Below, in pieces: positions 1 through 8,885 of a DNA stretch of 64,000 nucleotides. A program made the position numbers and the translations under genes. The stretch is from Armatimonadota bacterium (lineage in GTDB: Bacteria > Armatimonadota > Fimbriimonadia > Fimbriimonadales > Fimbriimonadaceae), in the NCBI GenBank assembly GCA_016223145.1, contig JACRPN010000008.1, forward strand, positions 352,456 through 416,455. Direction: 5' to 3'. The notes under the pieces are model-generated. The model was given only the letters and a program-made list of their open reading frames with translations. It was not told the origin of the DNA and did no database searches. How positions within the stretch are numbered: the stretch's first letter is position 1; each line of letters begins with the position of its first letter.

Positions 1-1
1 C

Positions 2-997
2 AAGCCCACGCTGCGCGCGCTTGAGATGGGTTACGACGTGCTCCTGGAGAAGCCAATCGCACAGACCTGGCGCCAATGCCAGGACATCCTGGAGCTGGCG
101 AACAAGAAGGGCCGCATCGTCGGGGTCTGCCACGTTCTGAGGTATGCACCCTACTTCGTGCAGATGCACGCGGCCATCAGCCAAGGCGTCATCGGCGACG
201 TCGTGAGCATTCAGCACTTGGAGCCCATTCACTACCTGCATTTCGCCCATAGCTTCGTCCGCGGCCCTTGGCACAACTCGCGGGCATCGAATCCGTCGCT
301 CCTGTCCAAGAGCTGCCACGACCTCGACATCATCCGATGGCTGGTAGGGAAGCCCTGCACGCGGGTCTCCTCATTGGGCGGTTTGCGGTGGTTCAGGAAA
401 GAAAACGCGCCAAAGGGCGCGCCCAGGATGTGCCTCGCCGGGTGTCCGCACGAGGCGACATGCATCTATCACGCAGGCCGGGTGTATGTGAAGGAGAAGC
501 TCTGGAGTACCCATCACATCATCTCGCGCGACCGCTCCGATCAAGCGATTCTGGAGCAATTGCGGAAGGTGCATATCGGTCGCTGCGTCTTTCAGGCGGA
601 CAACGACGTTGCAGACCACCAGTTGGTGAACATGGAGTTCGCGGGCGGAGCGACCGCCGCCTTCAGCATGGAGGCGATGACCAGCTACGCCGGCCGCCGG
701 ACGCGGGTCATGGGAACGAAGGGCGATATCGTGGGCGACGAAAACGTTCTGGATGTGTTTGACTTCGAGAATCGCACCCGGATCCAGTGGGACGTGAACA
801 GACACTACCGCGATCTCTCCGGCCACGGCGGCGGCGACCTGAGGCTCGTACGCGATTTCACGCAAGCTGTCGCCCGGCACGACCCGAATCTGCTCTCCTC
901 CAACCTCGGCGAATCCATGGAGAGCCATTTGATCGGGTTCCAAGCCGAACGGTCGAGGTTGGGAGATGGCCGGGCTTTGCGGGTTGTAAGCGGATAG
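2..997 (+). CDS. Gfo/Idh/MocA family oxidoreductase (5' end cut by window)
   Basis: The frame is open from base 2 at the window edge, so the N-terminal Rossmann half is missing. The visible part starts with LEMGYDVLLEKPIA, the EKP signature of NAD(P)-dependent sugar or inositol dehydrogenases of this family, followed by CHDLDIIRWLVG in the substrate-binding part. A cysteine group (CLAGCPHEATC) in the C-terminal domain is common in a subset of the family. It probably oxidises or reduces a sugar or cyclitol in the cytoplasm, but the substrate cannot be read from the sequence. The remaining part, about 331 codons, fits a family length near 380-430. Confidence 0.9.
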   Translation, partial: KPTLRALEMGYDVLLEKPIAQTWRQCQDILELANKKGRIVGVCHVLRYAPYFVQMHAAISQGVIGDVVSIQHLEPIHYLHFAHSFVRGPWHNSRASNPSLLSKSCHDLDIIRWLVGKPCTRVSSLGGLRWFRKENAPKGAPRMCLAGCPHEATCIYHAGRVYVKEKLWSTHHIISRDRSDQAILEQLRKVHIGRCVFQADNDVADHQLVNMEFAGGATAAFSMEAMTSYAGRRTRVMGTKGDIVGDENVLDVFDFENRTRIQWDVNRHYRDLSGHGGGDLRLVRDFTQAVARHDPNLLSSNLGESMESHLIGFQAERSRLGDGRALRVVSG

Positions 998-1049
998 GGG
1001 GCCGCATCGTTGCCGCCGTTCTGCCTTACTCCTTGCGTCGCGCTCAGGC

Positions 1050-1055
1050 CATAAT
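1050..1055 (+). promoter_or_regulatory. -10-like hexamer CATAAT, 6 nt before the 1062 start
   Basis: CATAAT is followed by only six bases before the ATG at 1062 and no Shine-Dalgarno sequence fits between them. This spacing implies a leaderless mRNA. It is one of a series of such sites in the window (see findings). Confidence 0.45.
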
Positions 1056-1061
1056 CCCATC

Positions 1062-1247
1062 ATGCGGCGCACGGACCTCCTGGACACCAAGGAATGGGCT
1101 CATCGGCGGATGGTGCTAAGGGCAAGAGCCATGAGTCCAAGCAAGAAAGCTCAGTTGGTGTTCAAGCTCAGTTCCATGGGGGACGACATTCACCGCCTAG
1201 CGATGGCCAGGCGCGCCAAAGCTCACGTAAAGCCCAATGAACCCTGA
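1062..1247 (+). CDS. small protein, partner of downstream nucleotidyltransferase
   Basis: A 61-residue basic protein that I do not recognise. It reads MRRTDLLDTKEWAHRRM at the start and ends in a lysine/arginine-rich stretch. Its last 11 bases overlap the start of the nucleotidyltransferase gene, so the two are translationally coupled. Small genes paired with an AbiEii-like nucleotidyltransferase are often two-gene toxin-antitoxin or mobile modules, so a partner or antitoxin role is possible but not shown. The start is supported by the CATAAT hexamer six bases upstream. Confidence 0.55.
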   Translation: MRRTDLLDTKEWAHRRMVLRARAMSPSKKAQLVFKLSSMGDDIHRLAMARRAKAHVKPNEP

Positions 1248-1815
1248 ACGCGTTTTTCGGGAGCTATTCGGAGTGCTTGATCGGCTCCAGATTCGGTTTG
1301 CCGTGGGCGGCTCCTATGCAAGTGGCGCCCGCGGCGTTCCCCGGCAAACAAACGACATTGACGTCTTGGTGGAGCTATCGCAGCCGCAACGGAATCGGTT
1401 CATCGAGGCCATCGAAGTGGAGTTTGAGGTGACGTCCAAGGACGTTGAAATGGCGCTCACTGGACAAGATCCAATGCGTTCGTTTCAACTGTTCCATCGA
1501 GAAGAACTGTTCAAGGTAGACGTCTTTTTGGGCCGGTTCCCGGAATTGGCTGAATCCGAAATCGAAAGGGCGAGCCGAATTGAGCTTCTTCCGGGCATTT
1601 GGGCGCCTTGCCTGACGCAGGAAGACATCGTGATCGAGAAGCTCCTTTGGTACGAGCTGGGCAACCGGGTAAGCGACCGGCAGTGGAACGACCTGGTGGG
1701 GGTCATCGAGGTTCAGGGACCGGACTTCGACCGCGCTTACGTCAGGGACTGGGGAGCCAGGCTGGGGGTATCCGATTTGGTGGAAGAGGCTTTTGCAGAG
1801 GCGAAGGAGTTCTAG
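1237..1815 (+). CDS. nucleotidyltransferase-fold protein (AbiEii/MNT-like)
   Basis: 192 residues. The N-terminal part has the nucleotidyltransferase pattern VGGSYASG followed by NDIDVLVEL, giving the G-G-S and D-x-D elements that bind nucleotide and metal. A later acidic stretch (LFKVDVFLG) supplies the likely third carboxylate. Relatives transfer nucleotides to proteins or tRNAs in toxin-antitoxin systems, or are of unknown function. The gene overlaps a small basic gene by 11 bases. A second gene of this fold lies at 26726-27142 in a cassette behind sufB. Substrate unknown. Confidence 0.75.
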   Translation: MNPERVFRELFGVLDRLQIRFAVGGSYASGARGVPRQTNDIDVLVELSQPQRNRFIEAIEVEFEVTSKDVEMALTGQDPMRSFQLFHREELFKVDVFLGRFPELAESEIERASRIELLPGIWAPCLTQEDIVIEKLLWYELGNRVSDRQWNDLVGVIEVQGPDFDRAYVRDWGARLGVSDLVEEAFAEAKEF

Positions 1816-2044
1816 TTGTGGTGGGTTGGGTTGTTCGATGGAGCATCCTTCGGACGCCCAAAGATGGAATTGGGCAAAGACCTTTGGCGCCTATGCCAGG
1901 AGTCAGGGAGCGGAGTGTGAGGCGTAGGTCCGCAGAACCGTCCTAACTCAGCGAGGGGCAACGCCCTGGAACATGGCCTTCCGACGATTTGAGCCCTTGG
2001 AGGGCGTCCTATAGCCCCGATTAGCAGCGTGTTCGAAGGGGCAA

Positions 2045-2078
2045 GGTTGGCCGGCGCATAAGTGATTGCCGGCCAACC
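2045..2078 (-). terminator. hairpin downstream of the PEP-CTERM gene
   Basis: Perfect 11-bp arms (GGTTGGCCGGC and its complement, 2045-2055 and 2068-2078) around a 12-nt loop, 27 bases past the stop codon of the minus-strand gene. There is no long U tract, so termination efficiency is uncertain. The rest of the 289-base gap at 1816-2104 shows nothing else recognisable. Confidence 0.5.
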
Positions 2079-2104
2079 GCCATCAGGGTTTTCGACCCTT
2101 CGGC

Positions 2105-2911
2105 CTATCGGCGGCGGCGCAGGACCACGGCCGCGCCCAGGCCAAGGACCGCTAAGGACGCCGGTTCAGGCACCAGTGATTGGTAGCTGATGTCGTCGAA
2201 CAACATGCCCGCGGCACCCGGAGCTTGGCCTCCGCCCGCGCGTATCAGCAATCGGTCATAGGTGACTGGGTAGGAACCGTAAGCGCCCGCACCGTCGACA
2301 AAGAAGTCCTCCCATCCGGTACCCGTGTAAACAAGGGAGCTGTTCATCCAGATGCGCCATACGTCGTTCTGAAGCCCAGGGTTAAAGGTCATGTCGAACT
2401 TCATGTCGATGACCGTCCCAGCGTTGACGTTTGTAGCCAGATAGGTCAAATAGAAGTTGGTGCCGTCGTAGTCGTAGGCGTATATGCTCCAACTCGTGTC
2501 CAGACCACCCTGGTTTTCCATGCGGATGTAATTGCCTCGTTGGCCGGTACCATTGTCAATGCTGACAGTGATCCCCTCGGTGGAGACTCCTCCCGCGAGT
2601 GGCATCCATTTCCAGCTTGCTTCGAAGTACTGGAATGGGCCCGTTTCGCTGACGGCATTGGTGAGTGCGGGCGTGTAGGGCTGGTCTCCGTAGGAGCCCG
2701 AGCCCACGGCATTGCTGATGTGCCAGCTTTGACTGCCGCTAATCGCTCCCGTATTGATAACGCCCTGATCCCATCCGGGGTTCGTGATCTGCCATCCGTT
2801 GTAGCCGTTGGCGATCGGGCCAGTTGGGTAGGACTCGAAATCAATGAACTGGGCGTCAGCAAGGGACAATGCAGACAGCCCGACAAGCGCAACAAGTGTC
2901 ACGTACTTCAT
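2105..2911 (-). CDS. PEP-CTERM sorting-domain protein
   Basis: 268 residues: an N-terminal signal peptide (KYVTLVALVGLSALSLADA), a beta-rich middle, and a C-terminal VPEPASLAVLGLGAAVVLRRRR made of the PEP motif, a transmembrane helix and an arginine tail. This is the PEP-CTERM signal that exosortase cuts and sorts to the envelope. The middle resembles secreted carbohydrate-binding or concanavalin-like jelly-roll proteins, which is inference only. The start is set by a GGAG Shine-Dalgarno (AAAGGAGCTAAAAC) just upstream. No exosortase gene is in the window. Confidence 0.9.
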   Translation of the reverse strand: MKYVTLVALVGLSALSLADAQFIDFESYPTGPIANGYNGWQITNPGWDQGVINTGAISGSQSWHISNAVGSGSYGDQPYTPALTNAVSETGPFQYFEASWKWMPLAGGVSTEGITVSIDNGTGQRGNYIRMENQGGLDTSWSIYAYDYDGTNFYLTYLATNVNAGTVIDMKFDMTFNPGLQNDVWRIWMNSSLVYTGTGWEDFFVDGAGAYGSYPVTYDRLLIRAGGGQAPGAAGMLFDDISYQSLVPEPASLAVLGLGAAVVLRRRR

Positions 2912-3068
2912 GTTTTAGCTCCTTTCAATCAAGCAATCCTTTGCCTGCACTCAGGGATAGGATGCTCGGGATTCGGTACCCGGCAAAGTGACTGGGTAAG
3001 GCGAATCAATAGGGAATTGTCCTCTCAAGTGTGCAATGTGACTAACCTTACTGCGATGTAAAGTAAGC

Positions 3069-5105
3069 TCAGTCTCGGAGCCGGCCTTGAGCGATGCTTT
3101 GGAACGCGTCAAGCGCCTCCGGATTTGCGATCGCTTCGACGTTCTTCACGGGTCTCCCGTGGATCACCTCGCGCACGGCGAGTTCGACGATCTTCCCGCT
3201 GCGCGTGCGCGGGATGTCGGAGACCTGAACGACGATCGCAGGGACGTGGCGGGGCGTCGTGTTCTTCCGAATCTGGCTCTTGATTTTCGCGATGAGGTCC
3301 TCCGATAGCGAAACACCTTCGCGCAGGCGCACGAACAGCACGACGCGCTCGTCGCCCTGCCATTGCTGCCCGACCACGAGCGCCTCGACGATCTCATCGA
3401 GTTGTTCGACCTGGCGATAGATCTCGGAGGTGCCGATCCTAACGCCCCCGGGGTTTAGCACGGAGTCCGATCTGCCGTGCATGACCACACCGCCATGCCC
3501 GGTGATCTCCGCCCAATCGCCGTGGCGCCAAAGCCCTGGGAAATGCTCGAAATAGGCGGCCTGGTATTTCTTGCCGTCCGGGTCGTTCCAGAAGCCTAGC
3601 GGCATCGAGGGGAAAGGGCTGCGGCAAACCAGTTCGCCCTTCTCGCCGCGGATCGAGGCGCCTGTCTCCTCCACAACGTCGACGTCCATCCCCAGACCAA
3701 GGCACTGAATCTCACCTTTCCAGACCGGCAGTGTTGGGTTGCCGAGCATAAAGCAGCTCACGATGTCGGTACCTCCAGAGATGCTCGCCAGATGGATGTC
3801 TCTCTTAATTGCGCGATACACGTACTCGAAGCTCTCCGGTGCGAGGGGCGACCCCGTAGAGGTCATCGTTCGCACTGAAGAAAGGTCATGGGTCTCCATC
3901 GGCTTCAGGCCCGCCTTTTCGACCGAAGCGATGTACTTGGCGCTGGTCCCAAAAAGGGTCATGCTCTCGGCATCGGCAAGGCTAAAGAGCACGTTGCCGT
4001 CCGGGAAGAACGGCGATCCGTCGTAGAGGATCAGCACGGCTTCGCTCGCGAGCGCCGAGGTCAGCCAATTCCACATCATCCAGCCGCATGTGGTGAAGTA
4101 GAACACGCGGTCGCCCTTGCGGATGTCGCAATGAAGCTGGTGCTCTTTGAGATGCTGCAAAAGCGAGCCGCCCGCGCCGTGGACGATACACTTCGGCACG
4201 CCCGTGGTGCCAGAGGAATACAGGATATAGAGAGGATGGTTAAACGGGAGTTGGGCGAAACGGATGGGGCGAGGTGTGAAGGTAGAGAGCACTTTCGACC
4301 AGATCTCAACGATCCTTGTACTGGCTTCGTGGGACTTGTCGGACGAGTCTGTCAAGTCGGGCGGGCCGCACAAGTCAGACAAGTCAGACATATCGGAAAG
4401 GTCGGACTGGACTGAGCCCCCATACTCCACCACCACCACCCGCTCGACCGTCGGCAGTCCGCGCAGCACCTCGGGCAGCTTTTGCATCACGTCGTGGCGC
4501 TTGCCGCCATAGAAGTAGCCGTCGCAGACGATCAGGATCTTCGGCTCGATCTGCCCGAACCGGTCCAGGATGCCCTGCACCCCAAAATCCGGCGAACAGG
4601 AGGACCACACCGCACCGATGCTCGAAGCGGCCAGCAGGCCGACGACCGCTTCCGGGCCGTTGTGAAGGATCGCGGCGACCCGGTCGCCCTCTTTCATGCC
4701 CCACTTCTGAAACGCTTGAACAAGCTGGGACACGTGATCGTAGAGTTGTCGTCGGGTCAGCCGCGACCGCACCTGGCCCTCGCCCCAGAAGTCGATCGCC
4801 TCGCGGTCATCCGGGTCCCGGAGCAGGTTCTCGGCGTAGTTGAGCCGCGCGTCGGGGAAGAACCGCGCGCCGGGCATTTGTTCTTCATCGCTGACCGGCA
4901 CGCCTTTGTCGGTGGAGGCAATCACCTCGCAGAAGTCCCAAACCGCGGACCAAAAGTCGCCCTTGTGCTCGACGGAGTACTTATGGAGGGCGGAGTAGTC
5001 CCCGAGCACCTCCCCAGAGCGCCTCTCAAGTTCGCACGTAAATGCAGTGATCCGGGCGTACTCGATGGCTTCCGGCGTGGGCGTCCACAGCGGCGTGTCG
5101 GGCAT
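3069..5105 (-). CDS. acetoacetyl-CoA synthetase
   Basis: 678 residues, ANL superfamily adenylate-forming ligase of the acetoacetate-CoA ligase type; it activates acetoacetate with ATP and CoA in the cytoplasm for ketone or polyhydroxyalkanoate use. Visible motifs are the AMP-binding loop [15 protein letters not shown], the hinge region [18 protein letters not shown], and [14 protein letters not shown] carrying the C-terminal catalytic lysine. It is about 25 residues longer than usual because residues around 230-258 are a serine-aspartate repeat ([12 protein letters not shown]) encoded by nine 9-bp tandem units at 4333-4413. A TATACT hexamer lies eight bases before the ATG, which suggests a leaderless start. 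Confidence 0.93.
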   Translation of the reverse strand: MPDTPLWTPTPEAIEYARITAFTCELERRSGEVLGDYSALHKYSVEHKGDFWSAVWDFCEVIASTDKGVPVSDEEQMPGARFFPDARLNYAENLLRDPDDREAIDFWGEGQVRSRLTRRQLYDHVSQLVQAFQKWGMKEGDRVAAILHNGPEAVVGLLAASSIGAVWSSCSPDFGVQGILDRFGQIEPKILIVCDGYFYGGKRHDVMQKLPEVLRGLPTVERVVVVEYGGSVQSDLSDMSDLSDLCGPPDLTDSSDKSHEASTRIVEIWSKVLSTFTPRPIRFAQLPFNHPLYILYSSGTTGVPKCIVHGAGGSLLQHLKEHQLHCDIRKGDRVFYFTTCGWMMWNWLTSALASEAVLILYDGSPFFPDGNVLFSLADAESMTLFGTSAKYIASVEKAGLKPMETHDLSSVRTMTSTGSPLAPESFEYVYRAIKRDIHLASISGGTDIVSCFMLGNPTLPVWKGEIQCLGLGMDVDVVEETGASIRGEKGELVCRSPFPSMPLGFWNDPDGKKYQAAYFEHFPGLWRHGDWAEITGHGGVVMHGRSDSVLNPGGVRIGTSEIYRQVEQLDEIVEALVVGQQWQGDERVVLFVRLREGVSLSEDLIAKIKSQIRKNTTPRHVPAIVVQVSDIPRTRSGKIVELAVREVIHGRPVKNVEAIANPEALDAFQSIAQGRLRD
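4333..4413. repeat. nine 9-bp tandem units inside the acetoacetyl-CoA synthetase gene
   Basis: Successive units such as GACTTGTCG, GACGAGTCT, GACAAGTCA and GACATATCG fill 81 bases exactly. The unit is a multiple of three, so the reading frame is kept and the protein gains SDL/SDK-type tripeptides. A related tract lies in mfd at 46896-46940. Confidence 0.9.
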
Positions 5106-5113
5106 CGTCGGAG

Positions 5114-5119
5114 AGTATA
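5114..5119 (-). promoter_or_regulatory. -10-like hexamer TATACT, 8 nt before the acetoacetyl-CoA synthetase start
   Basis: On the minus strand TATACT is followed by eight bases and then the ATG at 5105. No Shine-Dalgarno sequence is present, so a leaderless transcript is likely. Confidence 0.45.
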
Positions 5120-5268
5120 CAAGCTAGCGCTCGGACCTACTCCACCCACTCATCCCACGGCTTCGATGGATCCGGCTCCGAGCCGAACCCCGAGGTGATT
5201 TTCTGCATGGCGGGCACCATCTCGAAGGGAGAAGGGTACCTTTAGCCGGTCGTGATACAATGAGTTCG

Positions 5269-5463
5269 ATGCGAAAGCCGTTTACGATCATCTATGAACC
5301 GGCAGAGGAGGGCGGATTCACCGCCTATATCCCGGAACTCTCGGGCGCCATCTCCGAGGGTGAGACGGTCGACGAGGCACGGTCCATGGTGCTCGATGCG
5401 GCCAAAGAGCTGCTGGCCCATCAAAGGGAAAAAGCGCTTGAATCCGGTCAGGCCCAGTCTTGA
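5269..5463 (+). CDS. HicB-like antitoxin domain protein, no HicA neighbour
   Basis: About 64 residues starting MRKPFTIIYEPAEEGGFTAYIPELSGAISEGETVDEA, the HicB fold (partial RNase H-like) with the typical EEGGFTAYIPELSGAISEG core. I chose the ATG at 5269 over the one at 5260 because TACAAT sits seven bases before it and family members start at this point. HicB normally neutralises the mRNA interferase HicA. No HicA-sized gene is found on either side, so this is either a solitary regulator or a member of the stand-alone UPF0150 group. It lacks an obvious DNA-binding C-terminus. Confidence 0.8.
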   Translation: MRKPFTIIYEPAEEGGFTAYIPELSGAISEGETVDEARSMVLDAAKELLAHQREKALESGQAQS

Positions 5464-5629
5464 CACCGCAACGCCTCTGTCAGCCATAATCACGATCCGT
5501 CATATGCGACACCTTCTGGCACGATCCTATATGCGATCCTTCGCCGGCCGATAGGCCGAACGATCCCCCCTGCCAGACCCGATTCACTTTTTCACGGGCG
5601 TTCTTGCGCCCGAACGACAACTCGATTAC

Positions 5630-5664
5630 GGATTGCGGATTTCGGATTGCGGATTGCTGATTGT
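5630..5664. repeat. 7-bp tandem repeat, GGATTGC/GGATTTC family
   Basis: Five consecutive heptamers: GGATTGC, GGATTTC, GGATTGC, GGATTGC, TGATTGT. The same family occurs inside sufB at 24132-24166 (opposite strand) and before pth at 32239-32259. Confidence 0.9.
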
Positions 5665-5677
5665 GCACGGGTCTCTC

Positions 5678-5712
5678 GACCTGTGACCTGTGACCTGCGA
5701 CCTGCGACCCAA
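5678..5712. repeat. 7-bp tandem repeat, GACCTGT/GACCTGC family
   Basis: Heptamers GACCTGT, GACCTGT, GACCTGC, GACCTGC, GACCCAA, then a degenerate ACCCA/ACCTGA-rich tail to about 5760, immediately before the AAA ATPase gene. Confidence 0.88.
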
Positions 5713-5766
5713 CAACCCAATCACCCATTGACCCAACACCTGAGCACCTGACCACCTAAACCCTGC

Positions 5767-6963
5767 ATGCACATGGAAAACCTGACCTCGTTCTTCGAGA
5801 ACGCAATGGCCTTTAACGACCGCACGATGACCTACATGGTTTCGAGGCGGCTTAACGAGCTGTTTCCAGGTCAGGCCGTGGTCGAGAGCTACGAGAGCTT
5901 CGACGTGGACGGCTTCGTGAAGTACGGCGCAGGCGAGGCGACGCTCGTCCACCGTATGACGCCTCAGTTCTTCTCGAAGTGGGAAGGCGAAGAGCGGCGG
6001 CTGAAGCGAAAATTGCTCACCTCGTGGATCGAGGTGGAGTGGCTGGGCGAGAAGTTCCAGGTGCTCCGCACGCTGCGATCGGAGTGCGGCTGGGTGCACT
6101 GGATCGTCGGCCCCGAGGACCAAGTCGAGGCGTTCATGAAGGCCGTGTTCGGCTACACCACCGAGCGCTCGCCTGCGACGCACGTGTACGCGGGCTGGTG
6201 GCACGAATCGGAGTCCATGGACCGCGCGATCCGCGATTCGCACTGGCCGGACATGGTCTTGCCCAAGGACCTGCGCAAGGCGATCGAAGACCAGACCGTC
6301 GGGTTCTTCCAGGCGAAGGCCGACTACGACCTGCTCGGCGTGCCGTGGAAGCGGGGCTTGCTGCTCGCCGGCCCGCCCGGCAACGGCAAGACGTTCCTGA
6401 TCCGCGCGATCCTGAACCGGCTGCCCGTGCCCCGGCTCGTGGTCAAGAGCTTCGGCGAGGACCCCGAGGACGTGCAGGAGGTGTTCGACAAGGTGCGCGA
6501 GATGGCGCCGTGCGTGCTCGTGCTGGAGGACATCGACTCGCTGATCCGAAAGGAGCTGCTTTCATCCGTGCTGAACGCGCTGGACGGCACCGAGCCGCTC
6601 AGCGGCGTGCTGGTGCTGGCGACCACGAACCATCCGGAGCAGCTCGATCCGGCGATCCGAAACCGGCCCTCGCGGTTTGATCGCGTGATCGAGTTCGGTC
6701 CTCCCGCCGTGCCCGAGCGGCGCTTGCTGTTGAGGAGGCTCTTCGGCCGTCTGCCGGCGGAGGTCCGCCCGAACGCGCCGGAGCTTGCCGTCTTGGCAAA
6801 GGCGACCGACGGGTTCTCGTTCGCCTACCTGAAGGAACTGGCGGTGGCGTCGGCTGCCGAATGGCTAAGGGGCGGAAGATCGGGAAGCCTGTTCGAGGTC
6901 GCACGGAACATGGCTCCTCAACTGAGGACGCAGATGACGGCGCAGGTTGCATCGGAGGAGTAG
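5767..6963 (+). CDS. AAA-family ATPase (BCS1/YjoB-like)
   Basis: 398 residues. The N-terminal 180 residues form a beta-rich domain of unknown role. The AAA domain has Walker A GPPGNGKT (residues 202-209), a Walker B of the BCS1-like form VLVLEDIDSL (E254, D255), and a sensor/arginine-finger stretch LATTNHPEQLDPAIRNRPSRFD. AAA proteins of this form are hexameric chaperones or unfoldases; the substrate here is unknown. The gene stands alone behind a repeat-filled gap, so the upstream sequence gives no clear promoter. An alternative start is the second ATG six bases in (MENLTSFF). Confidence 0.85.
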   Translation: MHMENLTSFFENAMAFNDRTMTYMVSRRLNELFPGQAVVESYESFDVDGFVKYGAGEATLVHRMTPQFFSKWEGEERRLKRKLLTSWIEVEWLGEKFQVLRTLRSECGWVHWIVGPEDQVEAFMKAVFGYTTERSPATHVYAGWWHESESMDRAIRDSHWPDMVLPKDLRKAIEDQTVGFFQAKADYDLLGVPWKRGLLLAGPPGNGKTFLIRAILNRLPVPRLVVKSFGEDPEDVQEVFDKVREMAPCVLVLEDIDSLIRKELLSSVLNALDGTEPLSGVLVLATTNHPEQLDPAIRNRPSRFDRVIEFGPPAVPERRLLLRRLFGRLPAEVRPNAPELAVLAKATDGFSFAYLKELAVASAAEWLRGGRSGSLFEVARNMAPQLRTQMTAQVASEE

Positions 6964-6991
6964 GCCGGCCTTATTGTATGAGGCCGGCCTA
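6961..6991 (+). terminator. hairpin overlapping the AAA ATPase stop codon
   Basis: Perfect 11-bp inverted repeat TAGGCCGGCCT around a 9-nt loop; the first arm contains the stop codon. There is no U tract, so it could also be a REP-like palindrome. Confidence 0.45.
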
Positions 6992-7055
6992 CCTCCAAGA
7001 ACGGCGACAAGGCCCTGTTCTGCGACGCGATGCATAATGCACGAAAGAGCCGGCC

Positions 7056-7736
7056 TTGAGACGCTTGACCACGATTGCGATACTCCAGATCGAGCTTGCG
7101 CTCGCAAGCCCAGTCCGCGCGTTTCTGATCCTGTTTCTCGGCCTGACGTTTGTTGGCCCGGTGTTGGCGAGCCTCTTGATGTATCCGTTGTCGTGGCGGC
7201 AATGGGCCGACCACGAGACCGGCATAGCTTTCATCGCAGCCTATGCAGCATTGATCGTCTGGCTCAAGAAGTCGTCTCCGTGGCTCGGTTGGCTTGGCGC
7301 CATTGGCGTATCGGTCCAAGCAATCCTCGGCCTCTTGCTCATCTATACGCCGATCGGGGCGACGCTCGGGTTTCTTCATCCTGACCTCACGTCTCCTGTT
7401 GCGCACTATCCGTTCACGGCTTATGCCACGGCTTGGGCGATTCTCGCACTGGCTTGCGCGTGGGGGATGGTCAAGGACGACTGGCGCGCCTACTTCGGCG
7501 AGATCGCGGTGATCCTCGTTCTTTTGGCTGCCGAGTACTTCGGGCCTGACCTCTCGCCTGGGGAGAATCATGTACGCCGGCCCGCGATGTTCCCTTTCGA
7601 GGATGCGATCCGGCCCTATATGGACTGGTTGGAGAGTGCCGCATACTGCTGGGGTCTTGCGGTGCTTTTCCAGGCGCTTTACCGCCGAGGAAGGAAGCAG
7701 TATTCAATGAGCCGAGCGATCGGCCAGATGCAATAG
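7056..7736 (+). CDS. multi-pass membrane protein, unknown function
   Basis: 226 residues with about six hydrophobic segments (for example LILFLGLTFVGPVLASLLMY, GIAFIAAYAALIVWL, ILGLLLIYTPIGATLGFL, AILALACAWGMV, IAVILVLLAAEYF). I do not recognise a family. The only in-frame start near the expected place is a TTG at 7056, so the start is uncertain. The gene lies convergent to the methyltransferase gene, with 36 bases between the stops. Confidence 0.7.
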   Translation: MRRLTTIAILQIELALASPVRAFLILFLGLTFVGPVLASLLMYPLSWRQWADHETGIAFIAAYAALIVWLKKSSPWLGWLGAIGVSVQAILGLLLIYTPIGATLGFLHPDLTSPVAHYPFTAYATAWAILALACAWGMVKDDWRAYFGEIAVILVLLAAEYFGPDLSPGENHVRRPAMFPFEDAIRPYMDWLESAAYCWGLAVLFQALYRRGRKQYSMSRAIGQMQ

Positions 7737-7772
7737 CGTTCCTCCGGTTGCTTCACCCGGCTTACCCAGTCG

Positions 7773-8588
7773 TTACCTGCTCACCTGCGCCAGCAAGAGC
7801 TTTCCCAGGCAAGACTCGATCGACACGACGTCGAACTGCTCCGAGAGGAGCGCCCGAAGCTCGTCGCGGGTAAACCGCCGGTAGTAGATGCCGCCCCGGT
7901 GGAATCCTTCCTTATGTATCAGATAGGGATGGATGCGCCGCCACTCATAGGCGGACAGGATGAACCGCCCGCCAGGCTCCAAAGTCTGCGCGATCGATTC
8001 GAGCGCCTGGCTCCGCAAGCTCGCGGAGGGGAGGTGCTGAAGGACCTGGGCCATCAAGGCAAGGTCGAACGCGCGCGGCTTTACCGGCAACTGCAGGACG
8101 TCCGAATGAACGAGCAGCACGCGGTCGGCCAGGCCGGCTTCCTGCAGCTTGCCCCGGCAAACTTGAAGCGAACCCACCGATCGGTCAACCGCAACGACGC
8201 GGTTGGCGCGCCGGGCCAGGTCCACGGTGAACCGCCCAGTTCCGCAGCCGATTTCAATCACCCGATCAAAAGGCTGTGAACTGAGCGCCTTGCGAATCTT
8301 GCTTGCCTCGACCCCGCTCGATAGGCTCACGGCAATGCCCGCATCGTAGAATTTCGCCTGGCGGTCGCGGCATCGCTCTTCATCGAGCTGGACATCATGG
8401 CCCTCGGCCCTCTCGGGCTCATCGACCACCGGCGCAAAGACCCCGTCCGCAAATCGATAGCGCCGCGAACACTCGCTACAATGCGCCTCTGACGCACTGA
8501 GGTCGATCTCGAAAGGGCCACCGCAGGCGCACGCGAGCAAGTCCTCAAATCGCTGCATGACGGATTGAGCATCCACGAGGACTTCCAT
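7773..8588 (-). CDS. SAM-dependent methyltransferase with N-terminal zinc-ribbon-like domain
   Basis: 271 residues. The first 60 residues carry CACGG and CSECSRRY, a Trm112-like zinc ribbon found fused to many class I methyltransferases. The catalytic fold shows motif I VIEIGCGTGRFTVDLA, the acidic end of beta 2 (VVAVDRS), and LALMAQVLQHL near motif IV. The substrate is unknown; relatives act on quinones, lipids or rRNA. A CATAAT hexamer lies eight bases before the ATG, which supports this start and a leaderless mRNA. Confidence 0.85.
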   Translation of the reverse strand: MEVLVDAQSVMQRFEDLLACACGGPFEIDLSASEAHCSECSRRYRFADGVFAPVVDEPERAEGHDVQLDEERCRDRQAKFYDAGIAVSLSSGVEASKIRKALSSQPFDRVIEIGCGTGRFTVDLARRANRVVAVDRSVGSLQVCRGKLQEAGLADRVLLVHSDVLQLPVKPRAFDLALMAQVLQHLPSASLRSQALESIAQTLEPGGRFILSAYEWRRIHPYLIHKEGFHRGGIYYRRFTRDELRALLSEQFDVVSIESCLGKLLLAQVSR

Positions 8589-8885
8589 GACCTGAGATTA
8601 TGCCGCAACTCCCGACGGGACGATAGGCAGGCTGAAAACCAGTCCTACGGCGACTCTTGCCGTATCTTTGGCAGAGAGGCCGGTGGGTGGCCGTTCAGTG
8701 CTTCGGCCTGTGGCGACAGCCCAGTTTGCTCCACGCATCTGGCGATGCCAGCGATTTCTCGAATTAAGAGGGAAGATTGCGCCAGAGTCCTTGCCGCTTG
8801 TGGCGCCCTGGCGCGGATCGGCGAGCGGCTTGCGGTCTTCAACATTCAGAGCTCGCCATTGGGTCCTTCAAGGTACATTGCGCCC
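8589..8885. other. 297-base divergent intergenic region
   Basis: It separates two divergently transcribed genes. CATAAT (8597-8602, minus strand) and TACATT (8874-8879, plus strand) mark the likely start-proximal promoters at the two ends. I see nothing else in the middle. Confidence 0.5.

Larger units (their letters stand above)
5464..5766. other. 303-base gap filled largely by heptamer repeats
   Basis: No gene is visible. The right half holds two different 7-bp tandem repeat families back to back, running up to the AAA ATPase start. The left half contains nothing I recognise. Confidence 0.7.

Noticed and set aside
5269..5463. Complete HicAB toxin-antitoxin pair
   Set aside because: No HicA-sized frame with the dsRNA-binding-like pattern is found within several hundred bases on either side.
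5630..5712. Tandem repeats considered as a CRISPR array
   Set aside because: Units are 7 bp with no spacers and no cas genes are present.
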